From Agrobacterium sp. a22-2 (GTDB lineage: Bacteria; Pseudomonadota; Alphaproteobacteria; Rhizobiales; Rhizobiaceae), in NCBI RefSeq assembly GCF_012276985.1, contig NZ_JAAXMM010000009.1, positions 186,001 to 250,000 of the forward strand: a stretch of 64,000 bases of DNA. Reading direction: 5' to 3'. Of this stretch, positions 8,795 to 17,198 are shown one piece after another. Numbering within the stretch: the first letter of the stretch is position 1; each line of letters starts with the position of its first letter. The notes beneath the pieces are model-generated. The model was given only the letters and a program-made list of their open reading frames with translations, searched no databases and was not told the DNA's origin. A program made the translations under genes and the position numbers.

Positions 8795-9190
8795 TCAGGC
8801 GCAGGCTTGGCACAGGCCGCGGATTTCGATCGTCGTCTTTTCCGCCTTGAAATGCTGACCCTTGGCCCAATCGGCCAGGCGATGATCAAGGGCGTGATCA
8901 TGGAATTCGATGACCTGGCCGCAGCCGTTGCAGATGGCAAAGGCCACCGTGCCGTGGCTGCCGCAATTGTCCTGCGGATGGGAGCAGGCGACGAAGGCGT
9001 TGATGCTTTCCAGCCGGTGCACGAGACCCAGTTCCAGCAGCTTCTCCAGTGCCCGGTACACCTGCAAAGGCGCGCGAAAGCCGTTGTCGCGCAGCTTGTC
9101 CAGAATGGTATAGGCCGAAAGCGGGCCCTCTGCGGTTTCGAGCGCGCCGAAGACCAGCGATTGGTTACGTGTCAGCTTCGGTATCGTCAT
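8795..9190 (-). CDS. zur: zinc uptake regulator, Fur family
   Basis: The 131-residue metal-dependent repressor has an N-terminal winged helix (about 1-75) and a C-terminal dimerisation/metal domain. Two CxxC structural-zinc pairs are visible at 87-90 and 127-130, and Cys69 and Cys76 with several His residues (71, 79, 97, 99) could form the sensing site. Its place as the last gene of znuC-znuB-zur, and the palindromes upstream of znuC/znuA and of the COG0523 gene, identify it as Zur rather than Fur. It starts 6 bases after the znuB stop, so its ribosome site AAAGGA lies within the end of znuB. Confidence 0.95.
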   Translation of the reverse strand: MTIPKLTRNQSLVFGALETAEGPLSAYTILDKLRDNGFRAPLQVYRALEKLLELGLVHRLESINAFVACSHPQDNCGSHGTVAFAICNGCGQVIEFHDHALDHRLADWAKGQHFKAEKTTIEIRGLCQACA

Positions 9191-9196
9191 CGTGTT

Positions 9197-10012
9197 TTAT
9201 CCTTTCAGGACCGCGCCATCGGACCGCTTTCGGGCAAACGGCAGCAGGCTTACGACAAACAGGATCAGCGCCGCCACCACGATCGAGGGACCGGATGGCG
9301 TATCATAGCTCAGCGATCCGAACAGGCCGCCGACCACCGCGACGGCGCCGATCAGCGAGGCATAGACCGCCATCATTTCCGGCGTTGCGGCAAAGCGGCG
9401 GGCGGCGGCGGCCGGGATGATCAACAGCGCGGTGATCAGCATGATGCCGACGATCTTCATGGCGATGGCAATGACCAGCGCCATCAGCAGCATGAAAATC
9501 AGGCGGGCGCGCTCGGGCTTCATGCCTTCCGCCTCGGCCAGTTCGGCATTGACGGTGGAGGCCAGCAAGGGGCGCCAGAGCATGGCAATCACGCCAATGA
9601 CGAACAGGCCGCCGATCCAGATGATCGCCACATCGGTCGGCGTCACGGCGAGGATATCGCCGAACAGGAAGGCGATCAGGTCGATGCGCACCCAGGTCAT
9701 GAAGGCGACCAGCACGAGGCCGATGGCCAGGGTCGAGTGGCTCAGGATGCCGAGCAGCGCATCGGCCGACAGGCCCTGGCGGCGCTGCAGGGCCATCAGC
9801 AGCAGCGAGACGAGCGCCGCGACCAGGAAGACGCTGACCATCAGGTTAAGCGAAAAGAGCAGCGACAGCGCCACGCCGAGCAGCGCCGAATGGGCCATGG
9901 TATCGCCGAAATAGGCCATGCGCCGCCAGATGACGAAACAGCCGAGCGGCCCGACGGTCAGCGCCAGGCCAATTCCCGCCAGAAGAGCGCGGATGAAGAA
10001 ATCGTCAAGCAT
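9197..10012 (-). CDS. znuB: zinc ABC transporter permease ZnuB
   Basis: The 271-residue inner-membrane permease has about eight hydrophobic segments, typical of the ABC-3 metal-transport family. It would form the channel for Zn2+ delivered by ZnuA and driven by ZnuC. The start ATG 10012 lies inside the end of znuC (8-base overlap), which implies translational coupling. The open frame continues upstream of this ATG only as a shadow of the His-rich tail of znuC. It is followed directly by zur. Confidence 0.95.
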   Translation of the reverse strand: MLDDFFIRALLAGIGLALTVGPLGCFVIWRRMAYFGDTMAHSALLGVALSLLFSLNLMVSVFLVAALVSLLLMALQRRQGLSADALLGILSHSTLAIGLVLVAFMTWVRIDLIAFLFGDILAVTPTDVAIIWIGGLFVIGVIAMLWRPLLASTVNAELAEAEGMKPERARLIFMLLMALVIAIAMKIVGIMLITALLIIPAAAARRFAATPEMMAVYASLIGAVAVVGGLFGSLSYDTPSGPSIVVAALILFVVSLLPFARKRSDGAVLKG

Positions 10013-10913
10013 GGGGATGGTCCTCGTGCTTTGGAGCGGCGGCATGATCGTGATCGTGTCCATGGTCGTGATGATCATGATCGTGAGCATGTGCATGGTC
10101 ATGATCGTGGTGATGACCGTCATCCGGATGGCAATGGTCGGTGACCGTGCCGTCCTCATGCTGGACGCGGCCGTCGGGCAGATGGGTGTGGTCGTGATGG
10201 TGATTGTAGACCGCCAGCGTCCGGCCGGCGGCGGCGCCGAACAGCCGGGTATATTCCGGGCTCTGGCTGACAGCCTCGGGCGTGCCGCGGCAGCAGACAT
10301 GGCCGTTGAGGCAGATCACCGTGTCGGTCTCGGCCATCACCACATGCAGATCATGGGAAATCAGCAGGATGCCGCAGCCGGTGCGGTCGCGAATCGAGGT
10401 GATCAGATTGTAGAGCGCGATCTCGCCGGTAAAATCGACGCCCTGGACCGGTTCATCGAGCACCAGCAGTTCGGGCTTGCGGGCGATCGCCCGCGCCAGC
10501 AGCGCACGCTGGAACTCGCCGCCGGACAGGTTCTGCACCTCGGCGCCGGCCAGATGGGCAATGCCGACGGAGTCGAGCACCTCGTCGACCTCACGGGTGG
10601 CAAGCTTGCCCGTCAGCGTCATCAGCCGGCGCACGGTCAGAGGCATGGTCCAGTCGACAGCCAGCTTCTGCGGCACATAGCCGACCTTGAAGCCGGGGCG
10701 GCGCTCCACCCTGCCCTCGCTCGGCTCCAGAACGCCGATCGCCATCTTGGCGCTGGTGGATTTGCCGGAACCGTTCGGGCCGATCAGGGTGACGATCTCG
10801 CCGGGGCTGACCGAAAACTCGACACCGCGCACCAACCAGCGTCCGCCACGCGAAATGCCGGCATTGGTGAGGGAAACGAGCGGCGTCTGACGAAGTGATC
10901 GCGGAGCGTCCAT
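10005..10913 (-). CDS. znuC: zinc ABC transporter ATP-binding protein ZnuC with His-rich tail
   Basis: The ATPase of the Znu importer shows Walker A at 45-52 (GPNGSGKS), signature LSGGEFQ at 129-135 and Walker B LLVLDEP at 149-155. After the ATPase core, a tail of 67 residues (about 236-302) contains some 25 histidines in HDH-type repeats, presumably a cytoplasmic zinc-binding segment. E. coli ZnuC has no comparable tail that I recall. ATG 10913 was chosen because GGAAAA lies upstream; ATG 10940 and GTG 10955 are in frame, and the latter would overlap a Zur box. Confidence 0.94.
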   Translation of the reverse strand: MDAPRSLRQTPLVSLTNAGISRGGRWLVRGVEFSVSPGEIVTLIGPNGSGKSTSAKMAIGVLEPSEGRVERRPGFKVGYVPQKLAVDWTMPLTVRRLMTLTGKLATREVDEVLDSVGIAHLAGAEVQNLSGGEFQRALLARAIARKPELLVLDEPVQGVDFTGEIALYNLITSIRDRTGCGILLISHDLHVVMAETDTVICLNGHVCCRGTPEAVSQSPEYTRLFGAAAGRTLAVYNHHHDHTHLPDGRVQHEDGTVTDHCHPDDGHHHDHDHAHAHDHDHHDHGHDHDHAAAPKHEDHPHA

Positions 10914-10954
10914 GGATTTTCCAAATTTTCGCTGTTGCATGAGGCTATGGCACA

Positions 10955-10969
10955 CGTTATAGCATAACG
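10955..10969. promoter_or_regulatory. probable Zur box, znuC-proximal
   Basis: CGTTAT-AGC-ATAACG is an inverted repeat with perfect 6-bp arms around a 3-base centre. It lies in the 104-bp divergent promoter of znuC (leftward) and znuA (rightward), 42 bases before the chosen znuC start. The GTTAT/ATAAC core is what Fur-family zinc operators look like. Confidence 0.7.
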
Positions 10970-10976
10970 CAATTGA

Positions 10977-10991
10977 TGTAATAACATTACA
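10977..10991. promoter_or_regulatory. probable Zur box, znuA-proximal
   Basis: TGTAAT-AAC-ATTACA is an inverted repeat with perfect 6-bp arms, 26 bases before the znuA ATG. The same arms recur at 12094-12108 upstream of the COG0523 gene, which argues for one shared regulator. Zinc-loaded Zur bound here would block both znuA and znuCB-zur. Confidence 0.8.
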
Positions 10992-11017
10992 CCCTCATAT
11001 CAAGCCGGAGTAACCCG

Positions 11018-12037
11018 ATGCCCCACTCGAAACTGTCCCTGCTGGCCGGCGTGGCCGGTCTGTCGCTCCTGCCGTCTTTGGCACTGGCGGCGGCGCCCGA
11101 GGTCGTCGTGTCGATCAAGCCGATCCACTCGCTGGTCGCAGCCGTGATGGACGGCGTCGGCGAGCCGAAGCTGATCGTCGAAGGGGCCGCCTCGCCCCAT
11201 ACCTATACGCTGAAGCCATCGAACGCCCGCGCGCTGCAGAATGCCAATGTGGTGTTCTGGGTGGGACACGGCCTGGAGGCCTTCCTCGAAAAGCCGCTTG
11301 AGGCGCTCGCCGGCAAGGCGACCGTGGTGGAGCTCGAAGAGGCGCCCGGTGTGACGACCCTGCCGTTTCGCGAAGGCGGCGCTTTCGAGGCGCATGATGA
11401 TGGCGACGAGCATGAAGACCATGACGATCATGCCGCTGAAGCAGGCCATGATCATGACACAGCCGAGGCAGGTCACGCCGAGGAAGGTCATGGTGAGCAC
11501 GACCATGAGCATGGCGGCCAGGACATGCATCTCTGGCTCGATCCGATCAACGCCAAGGCGATGACGGCCGACATCGAAAAGACCCTGTCGGCTGCCGATC
11601 CGGACAATGCCGCGACCTATCACGCGAATGCCAAGGCGCTGTCCGACAGGCTGGACGCACTCGACACGGAACTCAAGGCCACCGTTGCGCCGATCAAAGA
11701 CAAGCCCTTCGTGGTCTTCCATGATGCCTATCAGTATTTCGAGCACCGCTACGGGATCCGGGTGGCCGGATCGATCACGGTGAGCCCGGAGGCAACGCCG
11801 GGCGCCGAGCGGATTTCGGAGATCCACAAGAAGGTGATCGAGCTTGGCGCGACCTGCGTGTTCGCCGAACCGCAGTTCGAACCGAAACTGGTCAAGGTGG
11901 TGACCGAAGGCACACCGGCCAAGGCCGGCACGCTCGACCCGGAAGCAGCGACCCTTGAGGCCGGTCCGGATCTCTATTTCCAACTGATGCGCGGCATCGG
12001 TACGTCGCTGGTCAATTGCCTGTCGCAGACCAACTGA
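11018..12037 (+). CDS. znuA: periplasmic zinc-binding protein ZnuA
   Basis: The 339-residue cluster A-I metal-binding receptor has a signal peptide ending near ALA-A at about 25. Expected zinc ligands are His61 (SPHTY), His171 (HLWLDP) and His235 (FVVFHDAY). The charged His/Asp-rich loop at about 126-168, typical of ZnuA and absent from manganese receptors, supports zinc specificity. A CGGAG ribosome site precedes ATG 11018. It is divergent from znuCB-zur across two palindromes and ends in a terminator at 12056-12081. Confidence 0.96.
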   Translation: MPHSKLSLLAGVAGLSLLPSLALAAAPEVVVSIKPIHSLVAAVMDGVGEPKLIVEGAASPHTYTLKPSNARALQNANVVFWVGHGLEAFLEKPLEALAGKATVVELEEAPGVTTLPFREGGAFEAHDDGDEHEDHDDHAAEAGHDHDTAEAGHAEEGHGEHDHEHGGQDMHLWLDPINAKAMTADIEKTLSAADPDNAATYHANAKALSDRLDALDTELKATVAPIKDKPFVVFHDAYQYFEHRYGIRVAGSITVSPEATPGAERISEIHKKVIELGATCVFAEPQFEPKLVKVVTEGTPAKAGTLDPEAATLEAGPDLYFQLMRGIGTSLVNCLSQTN

Positions 12038-12055
12038 GCAAGCGCTTCATCAACA

Positions 12056-12081
12056 AGGCGGGCCAACATGCCCGCCTTTTT
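12056..12081 (+). terminator. intrinsic terminator of znuA
   Basis: A 7-bp GGCGGGC/GCCCGCC stem (12057-12063 with 12070-12076, loop of 6) is followed by five T residues at 12077-12081. It sits between the znuA stop and the Zur box of the next gene. Confidence 0.85.
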
Positions 12082-12093
12082 CAGATACACAGA

Positions 12094-12108
12094 TGTAATA
12101 CTATTACA
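12094..12108. promoter_or_regulatory. probable Zur box upstream of the COG0523 GTPase gene
   Basis: TGTAAT-ACT-ATTACA has the same 6-bp arms as the znuA-proximal site, with a different 3-base centre. It lies 16 bases before ATG 12125. The conserved arms with a free centre are the mark of an operator rather than a repeat element. Confidence 0.8.
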
Positions 12109-12124
12109 ATCGAGGTGAAATCGA

Positions 12125-13330
12125 ATGTCAGCCATAGACAAACTGCCCGTGACAGTCCTGTCGGGTTTTCTTGGCGCCGGTAAGACCACCCTGCTCAATC
12201 ATGTGCTCTCCCATCGCAGTGCGCTGAAGGTGGCGGTGATCGTCAACGACATGAGCGAGGTGAATATCGATGCGGCGCTGGTGCGCGAGGGCGGCGCCAA
12301 TCTGTCGCGCACCGACGAGCAACTGGTGGAAATGAGCAATGGCTGCATCTGTTGCACGCTGCGCGAAGATCTATTGACCGAAGTGCGCAAGCTGGCGGCG
12401 ATGAACCGGTTCGACTATCTGCTGATCGAGGCGACCGGCATCGCCGAACCGCTGCCGATCGCCACCACCTTCGACTACCGCGACGAGGACGGCCACAGCC
12501 TGTCGGATATCGCCCGCCTCGATACGATGGTCACCGTGGTCGATGCGGCCAATCTGCTGCGCGACTACAGCTCGGCCGATTTTCTCGCCGACCGCGGCGA
12601 GACCGCGGACGACGAAGATAACCGCACGCTGGTCGATCTGCTGGTCGAGCAGATCGAATTCGCCGATATCGTCATCCTCAACAAGGTGGGCATCGCAACG
12701 CTCGAGACACTCGACGCCGCCCGCAAGATCGTGACCGGCCTCAATCCAGATGCCCGGATCATCGAGACCGATTTCGGCATGGTAAAGCCGGTCGACATTC
12801 TCGGCACAGGCCTGTTCGACATCACCAAGGCGGAGACCCATCCGCTGTGGTTCAAGGAGTTGCACGGCTTTAAGGACCATGTGCCGGAGACGGAGGAATA
12901 TGGCATCCGCTCCTTCGTCTATCGGGCACGCGCGCCGTTCGATCCGGCAAAGTTCCAAACCTTCATCGACAGCGTCTGGCCGGGCGTGATCCGTGCCAAG
13001 GGCTTCTTCTGGCTGGCAACCCGGCCTCATCATGTCGGGGAGATCAGCCAGGCGGGGCCGCTGGTGCGCACCGGGCGCATGGGGCTCTGGTGGGCCTCCG
13101 TGCCACGTGTGCAATGGCCGGACAATCCGGACTTCCTGCGGGCCATGTCACCCTATCTCGACCCAATCTGGGGAGACCGGCGCCAGGAGATCGTGTTCAT
13201 CGGCAGCGACCCGATGAACGAGGTCGAGATCACGGAATTGCTGGATGCCTGTCTCGTCGACACGCAAGGCTTTCATCCGGATCGCTGGAAACACATGGCC
13301 GATCCCTTTGCGGCCTGGACCCGTGCATAA
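12125..13330 (+). CDS. zigA: COG0523 (CobW/ZigA/YciC-type) GTPase, putative zinc metallochaperone
   Basis: The 401-residue G3E-family GTPase shows a P-loop at 14-21 (GFLGAGKT), the metal-binding CICC motif at 74-77 (CxCC) and an NKV guanine-specificity motif near 179. The C-terminal half is the CobW_C domain. Members under Zur control are thought to deliver zinc to client enzymes during starvation. The upstream palindrome and the znu neighbours favour that role over cobalt insertion (CobW), although cobalamin genes do occur far downstream. A GAGGTGA site precedes the ATG. The symbol is by family resemblance. Confidence 0.88.
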   Translation: MSAIDKLPVTVLSGFLGAGKTTLLNHVLSHRSALKVAVIVNDMSEVNIDAALVREGGANLSRTDEQLVEMSNGCICCTLREDLLTEVRKLAAMNRFDYLLIEATGIAEPLPIATTFDYRDEDGHSLSDIARLDTMVTVVDAANLLRDYSSADFLADRGETADDEDNRTLVDLLVEQIEFADIVILNKVGIATLETLDAARKIVTGLNPDARIIETDFGMVKPVDILGTGLFDITKAETHPLWFKELHGFKDHVPETEEYGIRSFVYRARAPFDPAKFQTFIDSVWPGVIRAKGFFWLATRPHHVGEISQAGPLVRTGRMGLWWASVPRVQWPDNPDFLRAMSPYLDPIWGDRRQEIVFIGSDPMNEVEITELLDACLVDTQGFHPDRWKHMADPFAAWTRA

Positions 13331-13343
13331 CGCCGTGCCGTAA

Positions 13344-13370
13344 GATCGGAACGCGCCCGTTCCGGTCTTT
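13344..13370 (+). terminator. possible intrinsic terminator
   Basis: A 10-bp stem with one G-U pair (13344-13353 with 13358-13367) is followed by only three T residues. It is suitably placed after the COG0523 gene but has a weak U-tract. Confidence 0.5.
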
Positions 13371-13454
13371 GCCAAGGACTTTCCGGGTTAGCTTTGCACA
13401 AGGCTTACTGCCTAGCTTGGCAGTCCATCGCAGCGATGATCCGGGAGAATCGGC

Positions 13455-15368
13455 TTGCCTTTCAACGACAACCTTGCGGACGCGCGCGCCGCCTTCGACG
13501 CCGGTGCGTATAACGATGCGCTGACGGCGCTGAACGGACTGATCGCCACCTCCCCCGACCTTGCCCCCGTGCTGCTGCTGGCCGAGACGCTGTTGAAGCT
13601 CGGCCTGCCGACCGCTGCGGCAGAGACCTTCGAACACGCAGCCCGGCGCGACAGCGATTCGCCGGAAACGCACCTGCGCCGGGCCGCGCGGCTCTATTTC
13701 GACGCTGGCGACGCCGACAAGGCCGCGGCGCTGGCGCTTGACCTGCGTGGCCGGGTTCAGGACGATCCGGAAGCAGCCTATATCCTGATTTCCGTGACGC
13801 GGCGGATGGGCCGCGACACCTTCGTCGACGCCATGAAGAACGATCTGGTGGCGAGCGACGACCCGGCGCATCTGGTGCTGGCGGCAGAACTGATCGGCGG
13901 CGATAAGCGCAACGAGAACAACCTCATCCTCTACAAGAAGCTGCGCCGGCTGCATCCTGACGATGCCCATATCCGGATGTCGCTTTTGGCCTTTGCCCGC
14001 GAGTTCTGCGATTTCGAGGTGCTGGAGACCGAGGAAGCCGCCTTGCGGCTGGAGCTTGCCGAGGGCCGGACCGCGGCCCTTGCCGCCGAGACGCCGCACT
14101 ACAATCTCATGTGGCTTGGCGACGAGGCGCTCAATCGGCTGGCCAGCAATGTTCCCGTCGCGCCGCCTCCGAGCGATGCCGCAGCCCGGCGCCGCGCCAT
14201 GCCGCATCGCTGGGGCGACAAGATCCGCATCGGCTATCTCTCCAACGATCTGTGGGACGACCATGCCACGATGCGGCTGTTCCAGAGCGTGCTGACGGCC
14301 CATGACCCCGATCGTTTCGAGGTGACGCTGTTCTGCTACACGCCGGAACGCTTCATTGCCTTCGACGGCGGCAACCGCCAGAGCTGGGGACGGATCGTGC
14401 GCATCGAGGCGATGGACGATGCCGAGGCGATCAGGGCGATCCGCGCCCGCAACATCGACATCCTCGTCGATCTCAAGGGCCATACCAGCCACACCCGGTC
14501 GCAGCTGATGAACCAGCCGGTGGCGCCGGTGCATGTGCAATGGCTGGGCTTTCCGGGCAGTTGCGTGAATGTCGGCTGCGACTATGTGATCGGCGATCCC
14601 TTTGTGCTGCCGGACAGTTCGAAACCCCACTATCACGAGAGATTCTGCCGCTTGCCGGAAACCTACCAGCCGAACGACCCCGTGCACCGGGTCTCGCCCA
14701 TGCCGGCCTCGCGGCGTGCCTATGGTCTGCCGACCGACCGTTTCGTGTTCTGCGCCTTCAACAGCCAGCGCAAGAATTCACCGGAAACCATGGCGCATTG
14801 GGCGGCCGTGCTGCGGGCCAATCCCGACGCCATGCTGTGGCTGATGGTCAACGGCAACACGGCGCGCCAGAACACCGCCGATCAGTTCCGCCGGCTCGGC
14901 GTCAAACCCAACCAGTTCCTGTTTGCGCCAAAAATGGCCTATGCCGCCCATATGGCGCGGGCGCAGGCGGCCGATCTCGGCCTCGACAGCTTTCCCTATA
15001 ACGGCCATACGACGACCTCGGACATGCTGTGGGCCGGTGTGCCGGTCGTCACGTTCAAGGGCAGCAATTTTGCCTCGCGCGTGTCGGAAAGCCTGCTGAA
15101 CGCCGTCGGCCTTGCGGATCTGGTCGCCAAGGATGCCGAGGCATTCGTGACGCTCTGCACTGCCATCGTCAACGAGCCGGGCCGCATCACCGCGATCCGC
15201 GAAAAGCTCGCCTACAATCGGTTCCGCGCGCCGCTGTTCGATGCCGAGCGATTCTGCCGGCATCTGGAAACGGCCTTCGAGACCATGGCGGACCGGGCGC
15301 GCCAGGGCCTGGCGCCCGAGCATTTCGACGTGCCGGCGCTGGCGCCGCGCGAGGAACCTTTCCTGTAG
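13455..15368 (+). CDS. TPR protein with GT41 (O-GlcNAc transferase-like) domain
   Basis: The 637-residue protein has a TPR-like helical N-terminus (about 1-230) and a C-terminal SPINDLY/OGT-type glycosyltransferase domain (about 255-610). Recognisable blocks are IRIGYLSNDL near the domain start, VQWLGFPGS, the KNSPETMAHW segment and GHTTTSDMLWAGVPVVT near 520, which lines the UDP-sugar pocket. It may glycosylate proteins in the cytoplasm; the acceptor is unknown. The start is TTG 13455, supported by GGGAGA 6 bases upstream and the lack of a nearby ATG. The gene converges tail to tail on the GH43 gene with two bases between stops. Confidence 0.88.
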   Translation: MPFNDNLADARAAFDAGAYNDALTALNGLIATSPDLAPVLLLAETLLKLGLPTAAAETFEHAARRDSDSPETHLRRAARLYFDAGDADKAAALALDLRGRVQDDPEAAYILISVTRRMGRDTFVDAMKNDLVASDDPAHLVLAAELIGGDKRNENNLILYKKLRRLHPDDAHIRMSLLAFAREFCDFEVLETEEAALRLELAEGRTAALAAETPHYNLMWLGDEALNRLASNVPVAPPPSDAAARRRAMPHRWGDKIRIGYLSNDLWDDHATMRLFQSVLTAHDPDRFEVTLFCYTPERFIAFDGGNRQSWGRIVRIEAMDDAEAIRAIRARNIDILVDLKGHTSHTRSQLMNQPVAPVHVQWLGFPGSCVNVGCDYVIGDPFVLPDSSKPHYHERFCRLPETYQPNDPVHRVSPMPASRRAYGLPTDRFVFCAFNSQRKNSPETMAHWAAVLRANPDAMLWLMVNGNTARQNTADQFRRLGVKPNQFLFAPKMAYAAHMARAQAADLGLDSFPYNGHTTTSDMLWAGVPVVTFKGSNFASRVSESLLNAVGLADLVAKDAEAFVTLCTAIVNEPGRITAIREKLAYNRFRAPLFDAERFCRHLETAFETMADRARQGLAPEHFDVPALAPREEPFL

Positions 15369-15370
15369 TT

Positions 15371-16981
15371 TCAAAGCGGCTCGTAGGTGAAGTGATCGAA
15401 ATCGGCCGGTTTGCCGCGTCCGCTGGTATCGAAGGCGAATAGTCCGGCAAAGGCGCCGGTGAAGGACCCGTGTTCGCCACGGCCACCCTCATCGGAAATC
15501 ACGCCGGCGTCGAGCACCGGCCCGATCGGCTGCCAGTCATTGAACCCGGCCGGACGCCAGGCGAACCGCAGGTCATTATCGGAAATCTCCATCGACAGCT
15601 CGACCGGCCCCTCCGGCACGGGCACGCCATTGTCGGCTGGAAACTGCATGCGGCTATGGGGAAAATCGCCCGGGCAGGAGAAGATGGTGACCACCCGTCC
15701 GAGCTTTTCATGCAGGGTGACTGCCAAAGCATGGAACTTGTGGCGGTTGTAGTAATGGGTGAGGCCCGCCGCCTGCTGATAGGTATCGGGCACAAAATCG
15801 ACGACGGTCAGGGCGCGGAAACGATGATGCTCCTGGCGGCGGGCGACCAGCGACTGCTCGAACCACGAGCCGATGCTCTCGCGGCCGAACAGGCGCAGAT
15901 GCCCGGCCCTCGCCTTGAGGCTGAACAGGCGATCGGGCTCGGGGCTGCGCAGCCACTGAAAGTCCATCGGTAAGTCCGCGCTGTCGAAGTCGGTACGCAC
16001 CGGCGCCGTCTTTACTGCAGAGGATGCGCCACCGGGCGCCTCGACCTTGAGTGCCGGCACGGGACCGCCGTGCTGCAGATAGAGCCAGTCATCGTCTTTC
16101 CAGACGCATTTCTGCAAGGCGGTTTCGCGACCCAGCGTGCAGCGCCGCTTCGGCGCCAGGGGACGACCGCAGAGATGGGTGTGATAGGCCTGACCGTCCG
16201 GCGTCTCGACATACTGGCCATGGCCGGCCCGCTGCAATGGGGCTTCCGGGTGATCCTTCGACGTGATGAGATGGATGTCGGGATGCATCTCATACGGACC
16301 CTCGATGCGCCTTGAGCGGGCCATGGTCACGGCATGATCGTAGCCGGTGCCGCCTTCGGCGGTGGTCAGGTAGTACCAGCCGTTGCGCTTGAACAGATGT
16401 GGCCCTTCGACCAAACCGAGCGGGCTGCCGGCGAAAATATTCTTGATCGGGCCGACAAGCGTCTTCTCCTGCGGATCCCATTCTTGGCACAGGATACCGT
16501 CGAAGGCCGGATGCTTCGGCGAGCCGCCATAGCTCTCCGTGCGGTGGTTCCACTGCATGTTGAGAAACCACTTGCGACCGTCCTCGTCGTGAAACAGCGA
16601 GGGGTCGAAGCCGGAGGAATTGACATAGACCGGATCCGACCAGATGCCATCCACGGTCGGGCAGGTGACGATATAGTTATGGGCGTCCTTGAAATTGCCG
16701 TCGAGCCGCTTGACGTCCGTATAGACCAGCCAGAACAGACCATCGGCATAGGAAAGGCACGGCGCCCAGATGCCGCAGCTGTCGGGATTGCCGCGCATGT
16801 CGAGCTGGCTCTTGCGCTCCAAGGGCCGGCGCTTGAGCATCCAGTTGGCGAGGTCGCGCGAATGATGGATCTGCACGCCCGGATACCATTCGAAGGTCGA
16901 GGTGGCGATATAATAGTCCTCGCCGACCCGGCAGATCGACGGATCGGGATTGAATCCCGGCAGGATGGGGTTTTGGATCAT
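15371..16981 (-). CDS. glycoside hydrolase family 43 protein (beta-xylosidase/arabinosidase type)
   Basis: The 536-residue protein starts with the five-bladed propeller of GH43 and ends in a beta-sandwich (about 340-536), as in XynB-type exo-enzymes. The three catalytic carboxylates are visible: Asp13 (NPDPS), Asp126 (FDPSLF) and Glu192 (VEGPH). A CGRPL block in the middle matches the beta-xylosidase subgroup. No signal peptide is seen, so it acts on imported oligosaccharides. ATG 16981 follows AGAAGG; longer in-frame starts would read through a repeat element. It is the distal gene of the catabolic cluster, separated from the aldo/keto reductase by 217 bases of repeats. Confidence 0.9.
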   Translation of the reverse strand: MIQNPILPGFNPDPSICRVGEDYYIATSTFEWYPGVQIHHSRDLANWMLKRRPLERKSQLDMRGNPDSCGIWAPCLSYADGLFWLVYTDVKRLDGNFKDAHNYIVTCPTVDGIWSDPVYVNSSGFDPSLFHDEDGRKWFLNMQWNHRTESYGGSPKHPAFDGILCQEWDPQEKTLVGPIKNIFAGSPLGLVEGPHLFKRNGWYYLTTAEGGTGYDHAVTMARSRRIEGPYEMHPDIHLITSKDHPEAPLQRAGHGQYVETPDGQAYHTHLCGRPLAPKRRCTLGRETALQKCVWKDDDWLYLQHGGPVPALKVEAPGGASSAVKTAPVRTDFDSADLPMDFQWLRSPEPDRLFSLKARAGHLRLFGRESIGSWFEQSLVARRQEHHRFRALTVVDFVPDTYQQAAGLTHYYNRHKFHALAVTLHEKLGRVVTIFSCPGDFPHSRMQFPADNGVPVPEGPVELSMEISDNDLRFAWRPAGFNDWQPIGPVLDAGVISDEGGRGEHGSFTGAFAGLFAFDTSGRGKPADFDHFTYEPL

Positions 16982-17008
16982 GCGCCTTCTATCCTCCATA
17001 TGTGGGGC

Positions 17009-17186
17009 ACCCCCCTCTGTCGGCGACGCCGACATCTCCCCCACATGGGGGGAGATGATCCGCCGGCGCCGGCCCCCTGTCGCCGGCATCCCGGCTGCCG
17101 TCATCCTCGGCCCTGTGCCGAGGATCCACCGAGATCGAAACCGTCTTCGACCTTGGCAGATGCTCGGGACAAGCCCGAGCATGACG
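17009..17186. repeat. mosaic of intergenic palindromes (RIME-like)
   Basis: Several short inverted repeats are packed between the GH43 and aldo/keto reductase genes. They include an ATCTCCCCC/GGGGGAGAT stem (17034-17042 with 17048-17056), CCTCGG/CCGAGG (17105-17110 with 17118-17123) and TGCTCGGG/CCCGAGCA (17161-17168 with 17174-17181). The first unit resembles the element at 22777-22823. Rhizobial genomes carry such mosaic elements between genes. It may stabilise or attenuate the long leftward transcript, but that is inference. Confidence 0.75.
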
Positions 17187-17198
17187 ACTTAACTGATG

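Noticed and set aside
10021..10140. Repetitive CAT/GAT DNA resembling a tandem repeat or CRISPR-like array
   Set aside because: The repetition comes from the His/Asp-rich tail of znuC. Units are irregular and there are no unique spacers.
13230..14687. 485-codon leftward open frame
   Set aside because: It is antisense to the GT41 gene and the end of the COG0523 gene and has no recognisable fold.
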